NCBI RefSeq assembly: GCF_029958925.1
Contig: NZ_CP124616.1
Location: 1,612,001 to 1,676,000 of the forward strand
Length of the DNA stretch: 64,000 bases
From: Tropicibacter oceani
GTDB taxonomy: Bacteria > Pseudomonadota > Alphaproteobacteria > Rhodobacterales > Rhodobacteraceae
Direction of reading: 5' to 3'
How positions within the stretch are numbered: the stretch's first letter is position 1; each line of letters starts with the position of its first letter. The translations under genes were made by a program, and so were the position numbers. Below, one piece after another: positions 35,853 through 45,241 of the stretch. Below the pieces are notes generated by a model that made no database searches, had not been told where the DNA came from, and was given only the letters and a program-made list of their open reading frames with translations.

Positions 35853-36455
35853 TCAGTCTCCGGGCGTCTGGTCGGGGCGTGTGCGGAACAGCTGCATGCC
35901 CAGCACTCCGGCAACCGCCGCCGCCGCCAGCAAACCGGCAAGGTCGGTGGCGATCTGCGCGACTTCGACGATCTGCGCGGCAAACAGAAACCCCAGCCCG
36001 GTATAAAGGCTGACCCAGACGGCCTCTCCGCTCAGGCTGCCGACGGTGAACCGGTGCCAGCTCAGCCCCATCGCGCCGCCGATGAAGTTGACATAGGGAC
36101 CAAGCGGGCTGAACAACCAGCGCGTCAGAAAGACCGCGATACCGCCGCGCCGCGTCACCAGGTCGGTTGCCCGCAGCAGGGTCTCGGCGCCCTTGGGGTG
36201 CCGGCCCAGCCGCGACACAAGCGGCGCGCCGCCCTTGTTGCCGATCAGATAGCCGGACTGGTCGCCAGCCACCGCGCCGCCGTAGGCCGACAGCACAGCC
36301 GTGCCAAGCCCCAGATCGCCCGAGGCGGCAAAGGCCCCGCCAGCCAGCATCAGGAAGGATGACGGGACAGGCAGCGCCAGGCAGGACAGAAAGGTGACGA
36401 TCATCAGGATCCAGCCACCATACAGCGGAACCAGGGAAACCAGCGCATCAGTCAT
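35853..36455 (-). CDS. DedA/VTT-family membrane protein
   Basis: A 200-residue inner-membrane protein with about five hydrophobic segments and the family signature GDQSGYLIGNKGG followed by LTRWLFSPLGPYVNFIGG, where the paired Arg and Pro are conserved in the VTT domain. DedA proteins aid lipid-carrier or phospholipid flipping. The start at 36455 overlaps the upstream small gene by eight bases, so the two are translationally coupled. Confidence 0.85.
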   Translation of the reverse strand: MTDALVSLVPLYGGWILMIVTFLSCLALPVPSSFLMLAGGAFAASGDLGLGTAVLSAYGGAVAGDQSGYLIGNKGGAPLVSRLGRHPKGAETLLRATDLVTRRGGIAVFLTRWLFSPLGPYVNFIGGAMGLSWHRFTVGSLSGEAVWVSLYTGLGFLFAAQIVEVAQIATDLAGLLAAAAVAGVLGMQLFRTRPDQTPGD

Positions 36456-36804
36456 GCGGATTGGCCCTGAAATCGGCGATGGCGGCATTCAGGTCTTCGA
36501 TCAGCTGCGCGACCGGCACGCCGCGCTGCTCGGCCAGCTCTTCCAGGGTCTGGCCGGGTTCAAAGGCCCCCTTGGCAAAGCCCAGCGTATCGCCGACCAG
36601 TGCCCTGGGGACGGACCAGGAATGCGCCACATAGCCCGGCGTCATCCATTCCATGATCTGCTGGTCACGGTGGGCCGGGTCGGTCCAATACAGCGAATGC
36701 AGCGCAAGACGGATGGCAAAGAACAGTGTCAGCGCCAGCGCAAGGGCAAAGGCCCCGGTCAGGATCGGTCGTCTGCGAAAGGCGGCGGAAAGGCGCGTCA
36801 CCAT
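36448..36804 (-). CDS. Small single-pass membrane protein
   Basis: A 118-residue protein with a basic start (MVTRLSAAFRRRP), one membrane segment (ILTGAFALALALTLFFAI) and a periplasmic tail. The tail contains TLEELAEQRGVPVAQLIEDLNAAI, which could be a short helical recognition domain. Family unnamed. It overlaps the DedA-like gene by eight bases. Function unknown; common placement with DedA suggests a partner role but this is inference. Confidence 0.7.
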   Translation of the reverse strand: MVTRLSAAFRRRPILTGAFALALALTLFFAIRLALHSLYWTDPAHRDQQIMEWMTPGYVAHSWSVPRALVGDTLGFAKGAFEPGQTLEELAEQRGVPVAQLIEDLNAAIADFRANPHD

Positions 36805-36844
36805 GGGTCAGGTCAATCCTGTCGCATGCGGCCCGCCAACCACC

Positions 36845-37183
36845 CTAGGTGCCCATGCCCGCGTCAGGGGCGTCAAAGGTGCACAGCCCGCCATGGCCTT
36901 CGGTGGCGCGGACCAGGGCGCCGTTTTCATACAACGCATGGACATAGCGCGGCGCATCACCCGGCCCGTAGGCATAGCTGAGGCAGGATTGGTCCCAGTT
37001 CTGCGGGTTCCGTTCAAAGCCGCTTTCTGGACCAAAGGTCAGAAAGGCGTCGTTTTCACTGCTGCCCGGCTTCAGCTTGCTTGCCATGCCATCGTTTGCA
37101 GTGGCCCCTGCGCCGGGCGCTGCGCCCTGCATGCAGCCCGCAAGGGACAGCGCGCATAGCCCGGACAGAACGAAACGAAACAT
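36845..37183 (-). CDS. Small lipoprotein of unknown function
   Basis: A 112-residue lipoprotein: basic start MFRFVLSGLCALSLAGC with lipobox LAGC. The mature part contains two cysteines, SCLSYAYGPG and GLCTFDAP, probably paired. A PGSSENDAFLTFGPESG stretch resembles the start of a small SmpA-like fold, but I cannot confirm it. It ends 12 bases before fabI begins in the same direction, so it is downstream of the fabB-fabI transcript. Role unknown. Confidence 0.72.
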   Translation of the reverse strand: MFRFVLSGLCALSLAGCMQGAAPGAGATANDGMASKLKPGSSENDAFLTFGPESGFERNPQNWDQSCLSYAYGPGDAPRYVHALYENGALVRATEGHGGLCTFDAPDAGMGT

Positions 37184-37195
37184 GGCAAGGTCCCC

Positions 37196-37984
37196 TTAAA
37201 GGTTGTCGTACTGCGGCATCCCCAGAACGTGGAAACCGCCGTCCACGCGGATGATCTCGCCGGTGGTACAGGCGCCGGCGTCGGAAATCAGGTAAACGGC
37301 TGTGCCGCCCACCGCATCCAGCGTGGCATTGCCGCCCAGCGGGGCGTTTTCATCCGTGTGCTTGTAGGTCTTGCGCGCGCCACCGATGGCCGCGCCGGCC
37401 AGGGTTTTCATCGGGCCGGGGCTGATGGCGTTGACGCGGATGCCATCGGGGCCAAGATCGTTGGCCAGATAGCGGGTGGCGCTTTCCAGCGCGGCCTTGG
37501 CCACACCCATGACGTTGTAATTGGGCGTCACGCGGGTGCTGCCCATGTAGGTCAGGGTGATCAGCGTGCCGCCTTGGGTCATCAGCGGATGCGCCCGGCG
37601 CGCCACGTCGATAAAGCTGTAGGCCGAGATATCGAGCGAATTCTTGAAGTTCTCGCGCGAGGTGTTGAGGATGCGGCCCGTCAATTCATTCTTGTCGGAA
37701 TAGGCGATGGCGTGGATGACGAAATCCAGCCGGTCCCAGCGCGCCGCAAGGGCGTCAAAGGCCGCGTCCAGCGAGGCATCGTCCGTCACGTCGACATCGA
37801 CCATGAAATCGCTGCCGACGCTGGCTGCCAGCGGCTGCAACCGCTTGCCAAAGGCGTCGCCCTGGTAGGTAAAGGCCAGCTCGGCCCCGGCCTCGGCGCA
37901 GGCCTTGGCAATCCCCCAGGCGATGGAACGTTCGTTCGCAACACCCATGACAAGCCCGCGCTTGCCCTTCAAAGACATGATCAT
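37196..37984 (-). CDS. fabI: Enoyl-[acyl-carrier-protein] reductase
   Basis: Reduces enoyl-ACP with NADH in the last step of each fatty-acid elongation cycle. The FabI-type glycine motif is GVANERSIAWGIA and the catalytic residues are the pair of tyrosines and lysine in YMGSTRVTPNY...MGVAKAAL (Tyr-x6-Lys). AIGGARKTYKH is the flexible substrate loop. Product 262 residues with the ATG at 37984; an ATG two codons later is possible. It lies 17 bases after fabB, in the same direction. Confidence 0.95.
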   Translation of the reverse strand: MIMSLKGKRGLVMGVANERSIAWGIAKACAEAGAELAFTYQGDAFGKRLQPLAASVGSDFMVDVDVTDDASLDAAFDALAARWDRLDFVIHAIAYSDKNELTGRILNTSRENFKNSLDISAYSFIDVARRAHPLMTQGGTLITLTYMGSTRVTPNYNVMGVAKAALESATRYLANDLGPDGIRVNAISPGPMKTLAGAAIGGARKTYKHTDENAPLGGNATLDAVGGTAVYLISDAGACTTGEIIRVDGGFHVLGMPQYDNL

Positions 37985-38001
37985 CGTCTGAATATCCTGA
38001 T

Positions 38002-39231
<1,230 letters not shown>

Positions 39232-39404
39232 GCGGCCACTCCCTTGCTAGTTAAAACCTATCTAGGCCATTGGCGGGGCAGGGTGCAAGGTGGGTGGGTT
39301 GTTTGGTGATGGGATGTGGGGGGTAAGTGGTGATGCAACCAAGGGACTGCCAGCTTTGCGGACTTTCCTGCCGTTGGTAAAGTGATCCCCAAAGTCCGCT
39401 TCGG

Positions 39405-39839
39405 CTAGCTAAGCTTCAAGATCACATTGTCCTCTGCCTCTTCTCCACCCTCGCCATGCGCACGTATGACTTCCACCAACCAGACGAAAACAGTGGCACC
39501 CTTGTTGTTTCCCGCATCCCGCAATTGTCTCTTCACCGATCGGTGCGCAGTTGGATGGCAACGATCAAGCCGACGCTCCAATATCCTTACGGTTTCCGGG
39601 TATCCCAACCGCTTCTTCGACAATGCTGAGTTTTCCCAGATTAGAATAAAGCCCTCATCCGGGGTGCCAAAGCCACCACGCAGAATGTCATTAAAGGCAT
39701 CGAGGTTATGCCCCCAGCTGACATTTGGAATGAGAACACGGCTGATCTCTTCATAGAATTCTTCAAGCGTCGAGAACCGTTCGCCGTCAATACGATAGGT
39801 CTCCATGTTTTGGTATTTTTTCCAAGTCTCGTTGGACAT
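39405..39839 (-). CDS. Barstar-family protein (RNase inhibitor-like)
   Basis: A 144-residue protein of the barstar fold. The core starts YRIDGERFSTLEEFYEEISRV, then LDAFNDILRGGF with the GG-F turn that contacts barnase-type RNases, and the final IRAHGEGGEEAEDNVILKL strand. Barstar-type proteins inhibit secreted or intracellular RNase toxins. No RNase partner is present in the window. GC content is well below the flanking fab genes. The start is uncertain: ATG 39839 (MSNETWKKY) or ATG 39806 (METYRIDGE); neither has a strong ribosome binding site. The open frame further upstream is non-coding. The gene splits the fabA-fabB pair. Confidence 0.75.
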   Translation of the reverse strand: MSNETWKKYQNMETYRIDGERFSTLEEFYEEISRVLIPNVSWGHNLDAFNDILRGGFGTPDEGFILIWENSALSKKRLGYPETVRILERRLDRCHPTAHRSVKRQLRDAGNNKGATVFVWLVEVIRAHGEGGEEAEDNVILKLS

Positions 39840-39947
39840 GTTGGCATTGTCAGGTGCAACACACTGAGGTGCAAGAGGTGTGACACGACCCGACATTCTC
39901 CGTTGTGCAGAACCTTGGTAAGTATGGGCTCTAACCCGCCACTCAAC

Positions 39948-39969
39948 AAAAAAGAGGCCCGGGGGCCTC
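39948..39969 (-). terminator. Bidirectional terminator after fabA
   Basis: GAGGCCC (39954-39960) and GGGCCTC (39963-39969) form a stem with a two-base-wide loop; the minus strand then has six T (39948-39953) and the plus strand TTCCTTTTT. It follows fabA by 44 bases, so fabB is unlikely to be transcribed by read-through. Confidence 0.8.
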
Positions 39970-40013
39970 TTCCTTTTTCGCAGCGCCAAGGCGTGTGCCT
40001 CTGGCAGGAAGGC

Positions 40014-40523
40014 TCAGCTTTCGCTGAGCGCCACCTTCATGTCCTTGACCATATAGATCACTTCGCCGTCCGCCTCGACGATGCCGTCGGCGACGCCCAT
40101 GGTCAGGCGGCGGGTCTGGATCGCCTTGGTAAAGTCGATCTTGTAGGTCAGCATCTTGCGGTCGGGGCGCACCATGCCGGTCAGCTTGACCTCGCCCACA
40201 CCCAGCGCGTAACCGCGCCCCTGCCAGCCACGCCAGCCCAGGTTGAAGCCGGTCAGCTGCCACAGCCCGTCAAGACCCAGGCAGCCGGGCATGATCGGGT
40301 TGCCGGGAAAGTGGCATTCAAAGAACCACAGGTCGGGATTGATGTCGAATTCCGCCGTGATGTGGCCCTTGCCATGCGCCCCGCCATCGGCGGACACGTC
40401 GGTGATCCGGTCCATCATCAGCATGGGCGGCGCCGGAAGCTGCGCGTTGCCGGGCCCAAAAAGCTCGCCCGCGGCGCATTTCAGGAGGTCTTCCTTGCTG
40501 AAGCTGGTCGGATAATCGGCCAT
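40014..40523 (-). CDS. fabA: 3-hydroxydecanoyl-ACP dehydratase/isomerase
   Basis: Dehydrates 3-hydroxydecanoyl-ACP and isomerises trans-2- to cis-3-decenoyl-ACP, the entry into unsaturated fatty acids. The catalytic His is in [19 protein letters not shown] and the Asp in the following helix ([11 protein letters not shown]). Product 169 residues with the ATG at 40523 (MADYPTSF). The divergent gene is irr, with about 180 bases between. Together with fabB it makes up the anaerobic unsaturation pathway. Confidence 0.95.
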   Translation of the reverse strand: MADYPTSFSKEDLLKCAAGELFGPGNAQLPAPPMLMMDRITDVSADGGAHGKGHITAEFDINPDLWFFECHFPGNPIMPGCLGLDGLWQLTGFNLGWRGWQGRGYALGVGEVKLTGMVRPDRKMLTYKIDFTKAIQTRRLTMGVADGIVEADGEVIYMVKDMKVALSES

Positions 40524-40640
40524 GTTTGGCGCGCTCCCATATGGTTGAGTGATCGGTTTTTTCCCCTCTATCACCCTGCCGCGAGGGCATGCAAGGGCGC
40601 CCTTGCCGCGCGGGATCGCACGCAAAACAGGCAAATCCGT

Positions 40641-40670
40641 TTGAAATTGCGGTGCGGGGCGCTCTATATA
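40641..40670 (+). promoter_or_regulatory. Promoter of irr
   Basis: TTGAAA at 40641-40646 and TATATA at 40665-40670 are separated by 18 bases, giving transcription start near 40677 and a 24-base leader with AGGAGGACAGG. Confidence 0.5.
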
Positions 40671-40700
40671 TGGAACACGCCGAGGAGGACAGGACCCGTG

Positions 40701-41117
40701 ATGCAGCACAAGGCAATCGAGCGCGGACAGAAATGGCTGGGCACATCCGAGCTGCGCCCGACGCGGCAGCGTGTGGCTTTGGCCGCGCTGTTGGTGGGCG
40801 ACGGGCAGGATCGTCATGTCACCGCCGAAGGCCTGTTCGATGCCGCGCGCAAGGCGGGTGAAAGCGTGTCTCTGGCCACGGTCTACAACACGCTCAAGGC
40901 GTTTTGCGATGCCGGGTTGATGCAGGAAGTGACGGTGGACGGATCGAAAAGCTATTTCGACACCAACACCCACGAACACCCGCATTTCTACTGGGAGGAC
41001 GATGGCCGCCTGACGGATGCCCCGGCCGAACAGCTGGAAATCATCCGCATCCCCGACGCCCCCGAGGGCGCCGAGATCGCCAGCGTCGACGTGGTCATCC
41101 GGCTGCGGCGGAAATAA
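40701..41117 (+). CDS. irr: Iron response regulator Irr (Fur family)
   Basis: A 138-residue Fur-family regulator that in alphaproteobacteria controls heme and iron genes. DNA-binding region [15 protein letters not shown] and [18 protein letters not shown], then [21 protein letters not shown]. The family's three-histidine THHHY stretch is only partly kept. The N-terminal heme-regulatory motif of rhizobial Irr (Cys-Pro) is absent, as recalled for other Rhodobacterales. AGGAGG precedes the ATG at 40701; an adjacent in-frame GTG at 40698 is possible. Divergent from fabA, the usual arrangement. Confidence 0.9.
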   Translation: MQHKAIERGQKWLGTSELRPTRQRVALAALLVGDGQDRHVTAEGLFDAARKAGESVSLATVYNTLKAFCDAGLMQEVTVDGSKSYFDTNTHEHPHFYWEDDGRLTDAPAEQLEIIRIPDAPEGAEIASVDVVIRLRRK

Positions 41118-41141
41118 TTGCCATCAGGCGCTGATGTGGTG

Positions 41142-41582
41142 TCAGTCTGGTCGCCCGACCACGGGTTTGCATCCCAGGTACAACAGACATAGCGCGAGCG
41201 CCGTGGCAGACGTGGCCAGGTAGGCCAGCAGACCGGACCCAAACCCCGGGAAAAGGGCGATTGTGAGGCTTGCATTGAGCGCGGCAACCGCGATGGATGC
41301 GGAACGCCTGGAAAAGACCTCGGCCAGGATCAAGGCGATGACCCCCTGGATGCCCAGACCCAGAAGCAGGTAGTGCAGGGTGATGCCATAGGCCACGCCC
41401 CCGGGCCGCCCTGTCACCAGGACGGCCGCGCCGGCGACGAACCCCAGCAACAGGATGTAGCAAAGAAATGCCGCGATGGCGATAAACAGTCTGCGCATGG
41501 AACGGCCGATTTCAGTCAATGACGGGGTCGCGCCAACTGTATCGATCAAGGCGCGTCTGGCAACGTCGCCCAGCCGCGTCAT
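41142..41582 (-). CDS. Small multi-pass membrane protein
   Basis: A 146-residue inner-membrane protein with three to four hydrophobic segments (LFIAIAAFLCYILLLGFVAG, TLHYLLLGLGIQGVIALIL, the stretch around AYLATSATALALCLLYLG). The ATG at 41582 is preceded by GGGGGGCAGG; ATG 41501 (MRRLFIA) would remove an amphipathic 27-residue start. No family recognised. It is convergent with irr and divergent from the nitroreductase. Confidence 0.68.
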   Translation of the reverse strand: MTRLGDVARRALIDTVGATPSLTEIGRSMRRLFIAIAAFLCYILLLGFVAGAAVLVTGRPGGVAYGITLHYLLLGLGIQGVIALILAEVFSRRSASIAVAALNASLTIALFPGFGSGLLAYLATSATALALCLLYLGCKPVVGRPD

Positions 41583-41719
41583 GCCTGCCCCCCTTTGTGT
41601 ACAGGATCGCAAATCGTCCCTGCGAAATCGCACAGGCTTGGCGCCTTGTGGCGGCAGGTCAAAAGCATAGATGGAGCGTCCAGAGTAAACGCTCACGCAT
41701 TGCACAAAGGAATGCCGTC

Positions 41720-42358
41720 ATGACCACAACCCTGTTCGACAAGCTGAACTGGCGCTACGCCACCAAGAAAATGGACCCCGCCAAGCCGGTGCCACAAGAC
41801 AAGGTCGATCAGATCATCGAGGCCGTGCGGATGGCGCCGACCTCGTCCGGGACGCAGCCGTTTCACCTGTTCGTTGTCACCAACCCGGACACCCGCGCCG
41901 AAATTCGCAAGGTGGCATGGGATCAGGCGCAGATCACCGATGGGTCGCACCTGCTGGTTTTCGCCGCATGGGATAACTACACCGCCGAACGCATCGACGG
42001 TGTGGTCGGCCAGATGGAGGCCGAACGCGGCAAGAACGAGCGCCTGAGCGGCTATTACGACAACCTCAAATCCACCTACCTGCCGCGCGACGCAGAGGTG
42101 AACTACAACCACGCCGCGCGTCAGGCCTATATCGGGCTGGGCTTTGCCCTGGCCGCCGCGGCCGAGCTGGAGATTGACAGCACTCCGATGGAGGGGTTTG
42201 ACGCCGACAAGGTCGATGCGATCCTTGGCCTTCGGGAAAAAGGGCTGCGGTCGGTGGTCCTGTTGCCGCTGGGTTACCGCCAGGAAGACGGCGACTGGCT
42301 GGTAAAGATGAAAAAGGTGCGCAAACCGCGCGAGGAATTCGTGACCGAAGTCGCCTAG
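41720..42358 (+). CDS. Nitroreductase-family flavoprotein
   Basis: A 212-residue FMN-dependent oxidoreductase of NfsB type. Start TTTLFDKLNWRYATKKMDP gives the phosphate-contacting arginine/lysine stretch, MAPTSSGTQPFHLFVV the flavin-binding loop, and the GLREKGLRSVVLLPLGYRQEDGDW stretch the C-terminal dimer segment. Such enzymes reduce quinones or nitro compounds with NAD(P)H; physiological substrate unknown. The start follows AAGGAATGCC. The downstream rpsA promoter begins four bases after the stop. Confidence 0.9.
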   Translation: MTTTLFDKLNWRYATKKMDPAKPVPQDKVDQIIEAVRMAPTSSGTQPFHLFVVTNPDTRAEIRKVAWDQAQITDGSHLLVFAAWDNYTAERIDGVVGQMEAERGKNERLSGYYDNLKSTYLPRDAEVNYNHAARQAYIGLGFALAAAAELEIDSTPMEGFDADKVDAILGLREKGLRSVVLLPLGYRQEDGDWLVKMKKVRKPREEFVTEVA

Positions 42359-42361
42359 GGC

Positions 42362-42400
42362 TTGCCTGACAGGGGGCTCTTGGCTATAGAGCCCCCTGTC
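42362..42400 (+). promoter_or_regulatory. rpsA promoter overlapping a perfect inverted repeat
   Basis: TTGCCT (42362-42367) and TATAGA (42385-42390) are exactly 17 bases apart, a strong promoter, followed by a GC-rich discriminator GCCCCC as in ribosomal genes under stringent control. Overlapping it, GACAGGGGGCTC (42368-42379) and GAGCCCCCTGTC (42389-42400) form a perfect 12-bp inverted repeat around a nine-base spacer. The repeat may be the terminator of the preceding gene, an operator, or both. Confidence 0.6.
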
Positions 42401-42552
42401 GAGAAGGCGAAAACGCCGCAAAACAGATGAGTCGAGCAGGGTCGGGCAACCTCCGGCCCTTGTTTGTTTTGCATCGCCCAAGGACCAAACCACAAGACCG
42501 GCGGAGACAACCGCATGGCCAGAAAACCGAAGTAAAAGGAAAAAGACGCCAC

Positions 42553-44232
42553 ATGGCAAATGCAACAATGGAAGAATTCGAAGCACTCCTGAACGAGAGC
42601 CTCGAAATGGACACCCCCGATGAGGGGACTGTCGTCAAAGGCAAGGTCATCGCGATCGAAGCGGGCCAGGCCATCATCGACGTCGGCTACAAGATGGAAG
42701 GCCGCGTTGATCTGAAAGAATTCGCAGAACCCGGTGAAGCTCCCAAGGTCGCAGTCGGCGACGAAGTGGAAGTGTACCTGCGCGCGGCTGAAAACGCCCG
42801 CGGCGAAGCTGTCATCTCGCGCGAGATGGCCCGCCGTGAAGAAGCCTGGGACCGCCTGGAAAAAGCATACGCAGACGACGCCCGCGTCGAAGGCGCGATC
42901 TTTGGCCGTGTCAAAGGCGGCTTTACCGTCGACCTCGGCGGTGCCGTTGCCTTCCTGCCCGGATCGCAAGTTGACGTGCGCCCCGTGCGCGACGCCGGCC
43001 CGCTCATGGGTCTCAAGCAGCCGTTCCAGATCCTCAAGATGGACCGTCGCCGTGGCAACATCGTTGTTTCGCGCCGTGCAATCCTTGAAGAATCGCGTGC
43101 CGAACAGCGTGCCGAAGTCATCGCCAACCTGACCGAAGGTCAGGCCGTTGACGGTGTGGTCAAGAACATCACCGAGTACGGCGCATTCGTCGACCTTGGC
43201 GGCGTCGATGGCCTGCTGCACGTGACCGACATGGCATGGCGCCGTGTGAACCACCCCTCCGAGATCCTCACGATCGGCGAGACGGTCAAGGTTCAGGTCA
43301 TCAAGATCAACAAGGACACCCACCGTATCAGCCTGGGCATGAAGCAGCTGCAGGAAGATCCGTGGGATCTGGTTGGCGCCAAGTACCCGCTGGCTTCGGT
43401 CCACAAGGGTCGCGTCACCAACATCACCGATTACGGTGCCTTTGTTGAGCTCGAGCCCGGTGTCGAAGGTCTGGTCCACGTGTCCGAAATGTCCTGGACC
43501 AAGAAGAACGTGCACCCCGGCAAGATCGTTTCGACCAGCCAGGAAGTCGACGTCATGGTTCTGGAAATCGACGGCGCCAAGCGTCGCGTTTCCCTGGGCC
43601 TCAAGCAGACCCAGCGCAACCCGTGGGAAGTGTTTGCAGAAACCCACCCCGAGGGCACGCAGGTCGAAGGCGAAGTCAAGAACATCACCGAATTCGGTCT
43701 GTTCATCGGCCTCGAAGGCGAGATCGACGGCATGGTTCACCTTTCGGACCTGTCCTGGGATCAGCGCGGCGAAGAAGCCATCCAGGAATACCGCAAGGGC
43801 GACATCGTCCAGGCCGTGGTTTCCGAAGTCGACGTCGAGAAAGAGCGTATCTCGCTCTCGATCAAGGCTCTGGGTGGCGACAAGTTCGCTGACGCCGTTG
43901 GCGGCACCAAGCGCGGCTCGATCGTGACTGTCGAAGTCACCGCGATCGAAGACGGCGGCATCGAAGTGGAATACGAAGGCATGAAGTCCTTCATCCGCCG
44001 CTCCGATCTGTCGCGTGACCGCGCCGAGCAGCGCCCCGAGCGTTTCTCGGTCGGTGACAAGGTCGACGTGCGCGTCACCAACATCGACAGCAAGACCCGT
44101 CGTCTGGGCCTGTCGATCAAGGCACGCGAAATCGCAGAAGAGAAAGAGGCCGTCGAACAGTATGGCTCTTCCGCTTCGGGCGCATCGCTGGGCGACATCC
44201 TTGGCGCAGCCCTCAAGAGCGGCGACGAGTAA
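42553..44232 (+). CDS. rpsA: 30S ribosomal protein S1
   Basis: A 559-residue protein with six S1 RNA-binding repeats (about residues 24-90, 105-170, 190-260, 275-345, 362-432, 449-518), each with the GxVxNITxxGAFVDL-like core. The first two repeats serve ribosome docking and the rest bind mRNA. It has 559 residues, near the 557 of E. coli. Codon usage is strongly biased (CGC, GGC, AAG, ATC) as for a highly expressed gene. AGGAAAAAG precedes the ATG at 42553. The promoter at 42362 is about 190 bases upstream. Confidence 0.97.
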   Translation: MANATMEEFEALLNESLEMDTPDEGTVVKGKVIAIEAGQAIIDVGYKMEGRVDLKEFAEPGEAPKVAVGDEVEVYLRAAENARGEAVISREMARREEAWDRLEKAYADDARVEGAIFGRVKGGFTVDLGGAVAFLPGSQVDVRPVRDAGPLMGLKQPFQILKMDRRRGNIVVSRRAILEESRAEQRAEVIANLTEGQAVDGVVKNITEYGAFVDLGGVDGLLHVTDMAWRRVNHPSEILTIGETVKVQVIKINKDTHRISLGMKQLQEDPWDLVGAKYPLASVHKGRVTNITDYGAFVELEPGVEGLVHVSEMSWTKKNVHPGKIVSTSQEVDVMVLEIDGAKRRVSLGLKQTQRNPWEVFAETHPEGTQVEGEVKNITEFGLFIGLEGEIDGMVHLSDLSWDQRGEEAIQEYRKGDIVQAVVSEVDVEKERISLSIKALGGDKFADAVGGTKRGSIVTVEVTAIEDGGIEVEYEGMKSFIRRSDLSRDRAEQRPERFSVGDKVDVRVTNIDSKTRRLGLSIKAREIAEEKEAVEQYGSSASGASLGDILGAALKSGDE

Positions 44233-44257
44233 TCGCAGCCTGAAGGCATGAAATCAG

Positions 44258-44289
44258 GGGCCCCGGACAGCGCTGTTCGGGGCCCTTTT
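44258..44289 (+). terminator. Terminator after rpsA
   Basis: GGGCCCCGGACAG and CTGTTCGGGGCCC pair (one G-T) around CG and are followed by TTTTCC. Very stable, fitting a heavily transcribed gene. Confidence 0.85.
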
Positions 44290-44423
44290 CCTTGCGAATC
44301 GGAACATTCGCTCTGCGCTGCGGCAAATGTCCGAATGGGCGATGGCTGCGCAAAAACCTGCCAGCTATCCCTTTGGGTAGGCGCAAACTGCTGCAAATGA
44401 TGGGTTTTCCGCCAAGTTGCAGG

Positions 44424-44452
44424 TTTCGCATTCGCATTTCGCCAAGTATAGT
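44424..44452 (+). promoter_or_regulatory. Candidate ihfB promoter
   Basis: TTCGCA (44424-44429) and TATAGT (44447-44452) lie 17 bases apart, about 50 bases upstream of ihfB. The -10 is good and the -35 moderate. Confidence 0.4.
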
Positions 44453-44504
44453 TTCCGGGTAACAAGCGTTTGGCAAAAGACGCGGCCCAGGGGGATATGC
44501 GACC

Positions 44505-44786
44505 ATGATCAGGTCTGAATTGATCCAGAAGATTGCCGACGACAACCCGCATCTGTACCAGCGGGACGTAGAGCGCATCGTCAACACGATCTTCGAGGAA
44601 ATCACCAATGCCATGGCCCGGGGTGACCGGGTCGAATTGCGGGGCTTCGGGGCCTTCTCGGTCAAGAAGCGTGACGCGCGGGTTGGCCGCAATCCCCGGA
44701 CCGGGGATTCGGTCGAGGTCGAAGAAAAACACGTACCGTTCTTCAAGACCGGAAAACTGCTGCGCGACCGTCTGAACGGAAAGTAA
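44505..44786 (+). CDS. ihfB: Integration host factor subunit beta
   Basis: A 93-residue DNA-bending protein. Begins [17 protein letters not shown], has the flank [19 protein letters not shown] and the DNA-intercalating proline arm [10 protein letters not shown], and ends [12 protein letters not shown]. The partner IhfA is not in the window. AGGGGGATATGCGACC is the leader. Follows rpsA in the common alphaproteobacterial order. Confidence 0.95.
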   Translation: MIRSELIQKIADDNPHLYQRDVERIVNTIFEEITNAMARGDRVELRGFGAFSVKKRDARVGRNPRTGDSVEVEEKHVPFFKTGKLLRDRLNGK

Positions 44787-44795
44787 GTCTAAAAG

Positions 44796-45155
44796 ATGCG
44801 TTACATTCGCTATGCCTTTCTTGCGGCACTGGCCATCGTTCTGGTGACCTTGGCGCTGGCCAACCGGGAATCGGTTGTGTTGAACACCTTGCCCGAGGGC
44901 CTGCGCGGCTTTCCGGGGGCGGGGCTGGTTGATTTCTCGGTCCAGATGCCGCTGTTCCTGGTGATTTTCGGCGGCATCCTGGCCGGTCTGATGATCGGGT
45001 TCGTCTGGGAATGGTTCCGCGAGCACAAGCATCGCGCCGAAGCCACCCGCAAACAGGGCGAGGTTCGCAAGCTGGAGCGTGAGTTGAAAAAGACCCAGGC
45101 CGAGCGTGACAAGGACAAGGACGAGGTTCTTGCCCTGCTGGATCAGGCAAGCTGA
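44796..45155 (+). CDS. lapA: LapA-family (DUF1049) membrane protein
   Basis: A 119-residue inner-membrane protein with two hydrophobic segments (YAFLAALAIVLVTLALA and PLFLVIFGGILAGLMIGFVW) and a charged cytoplasmic coiled coil (KLERELKKTQAERDKDKDEV). In E. coli LapA accompanies LapB in lipopolysaccharide synthesis control. Nine bases after ihfB, so cotranscribed. Length slightly above the usual 100 residues. Confidence 0.85.
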   Translation: MRYIRYAFLAALAIVLVTLALANRESVVLNTLPEGLRGFPGAGLVDFSVQMPLFLVIFGGILAGLMIGFVWEWFREHKHRAEATRKQGEVRKLERELKKTQAERDKDKDEVLALLDQAS

Positions 45156-45169
45156 TCGCTGACCGGGGA

Positions 45170-45228
45170 GGGGGCGCTGCCCCCGTCGCCTTTGGCGACT
45201 CCCCCGGAGTATTTTGACCAAGAAGAAG
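45170..45228 (+). repeat. Dispersed GC-hairpin intergenic element, copy D
   Basis: GGGGGCGCTGCCCCC (45170-45184), hairpin GTCGCC/GGCGAC (45185-45199), then CCCCCGGAG and TATTTTGACCAAGAAGAAG ending 45228. Starts 14 bases after lapA stop. The last 25 bases equal those of copy E. Contains no start codon of trpF, which begins 13 bases later. Confidence 0.75.
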
Positions 45229-45241
45229 CGAGACAGGGCGC

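Noticed and set aside
39708-40700. Long in-frame extension upstream of irr
   Set aside because: It runs across the fabA gene and promoter; the irr start at 40701 has AGGAGG and the family N-terminus.
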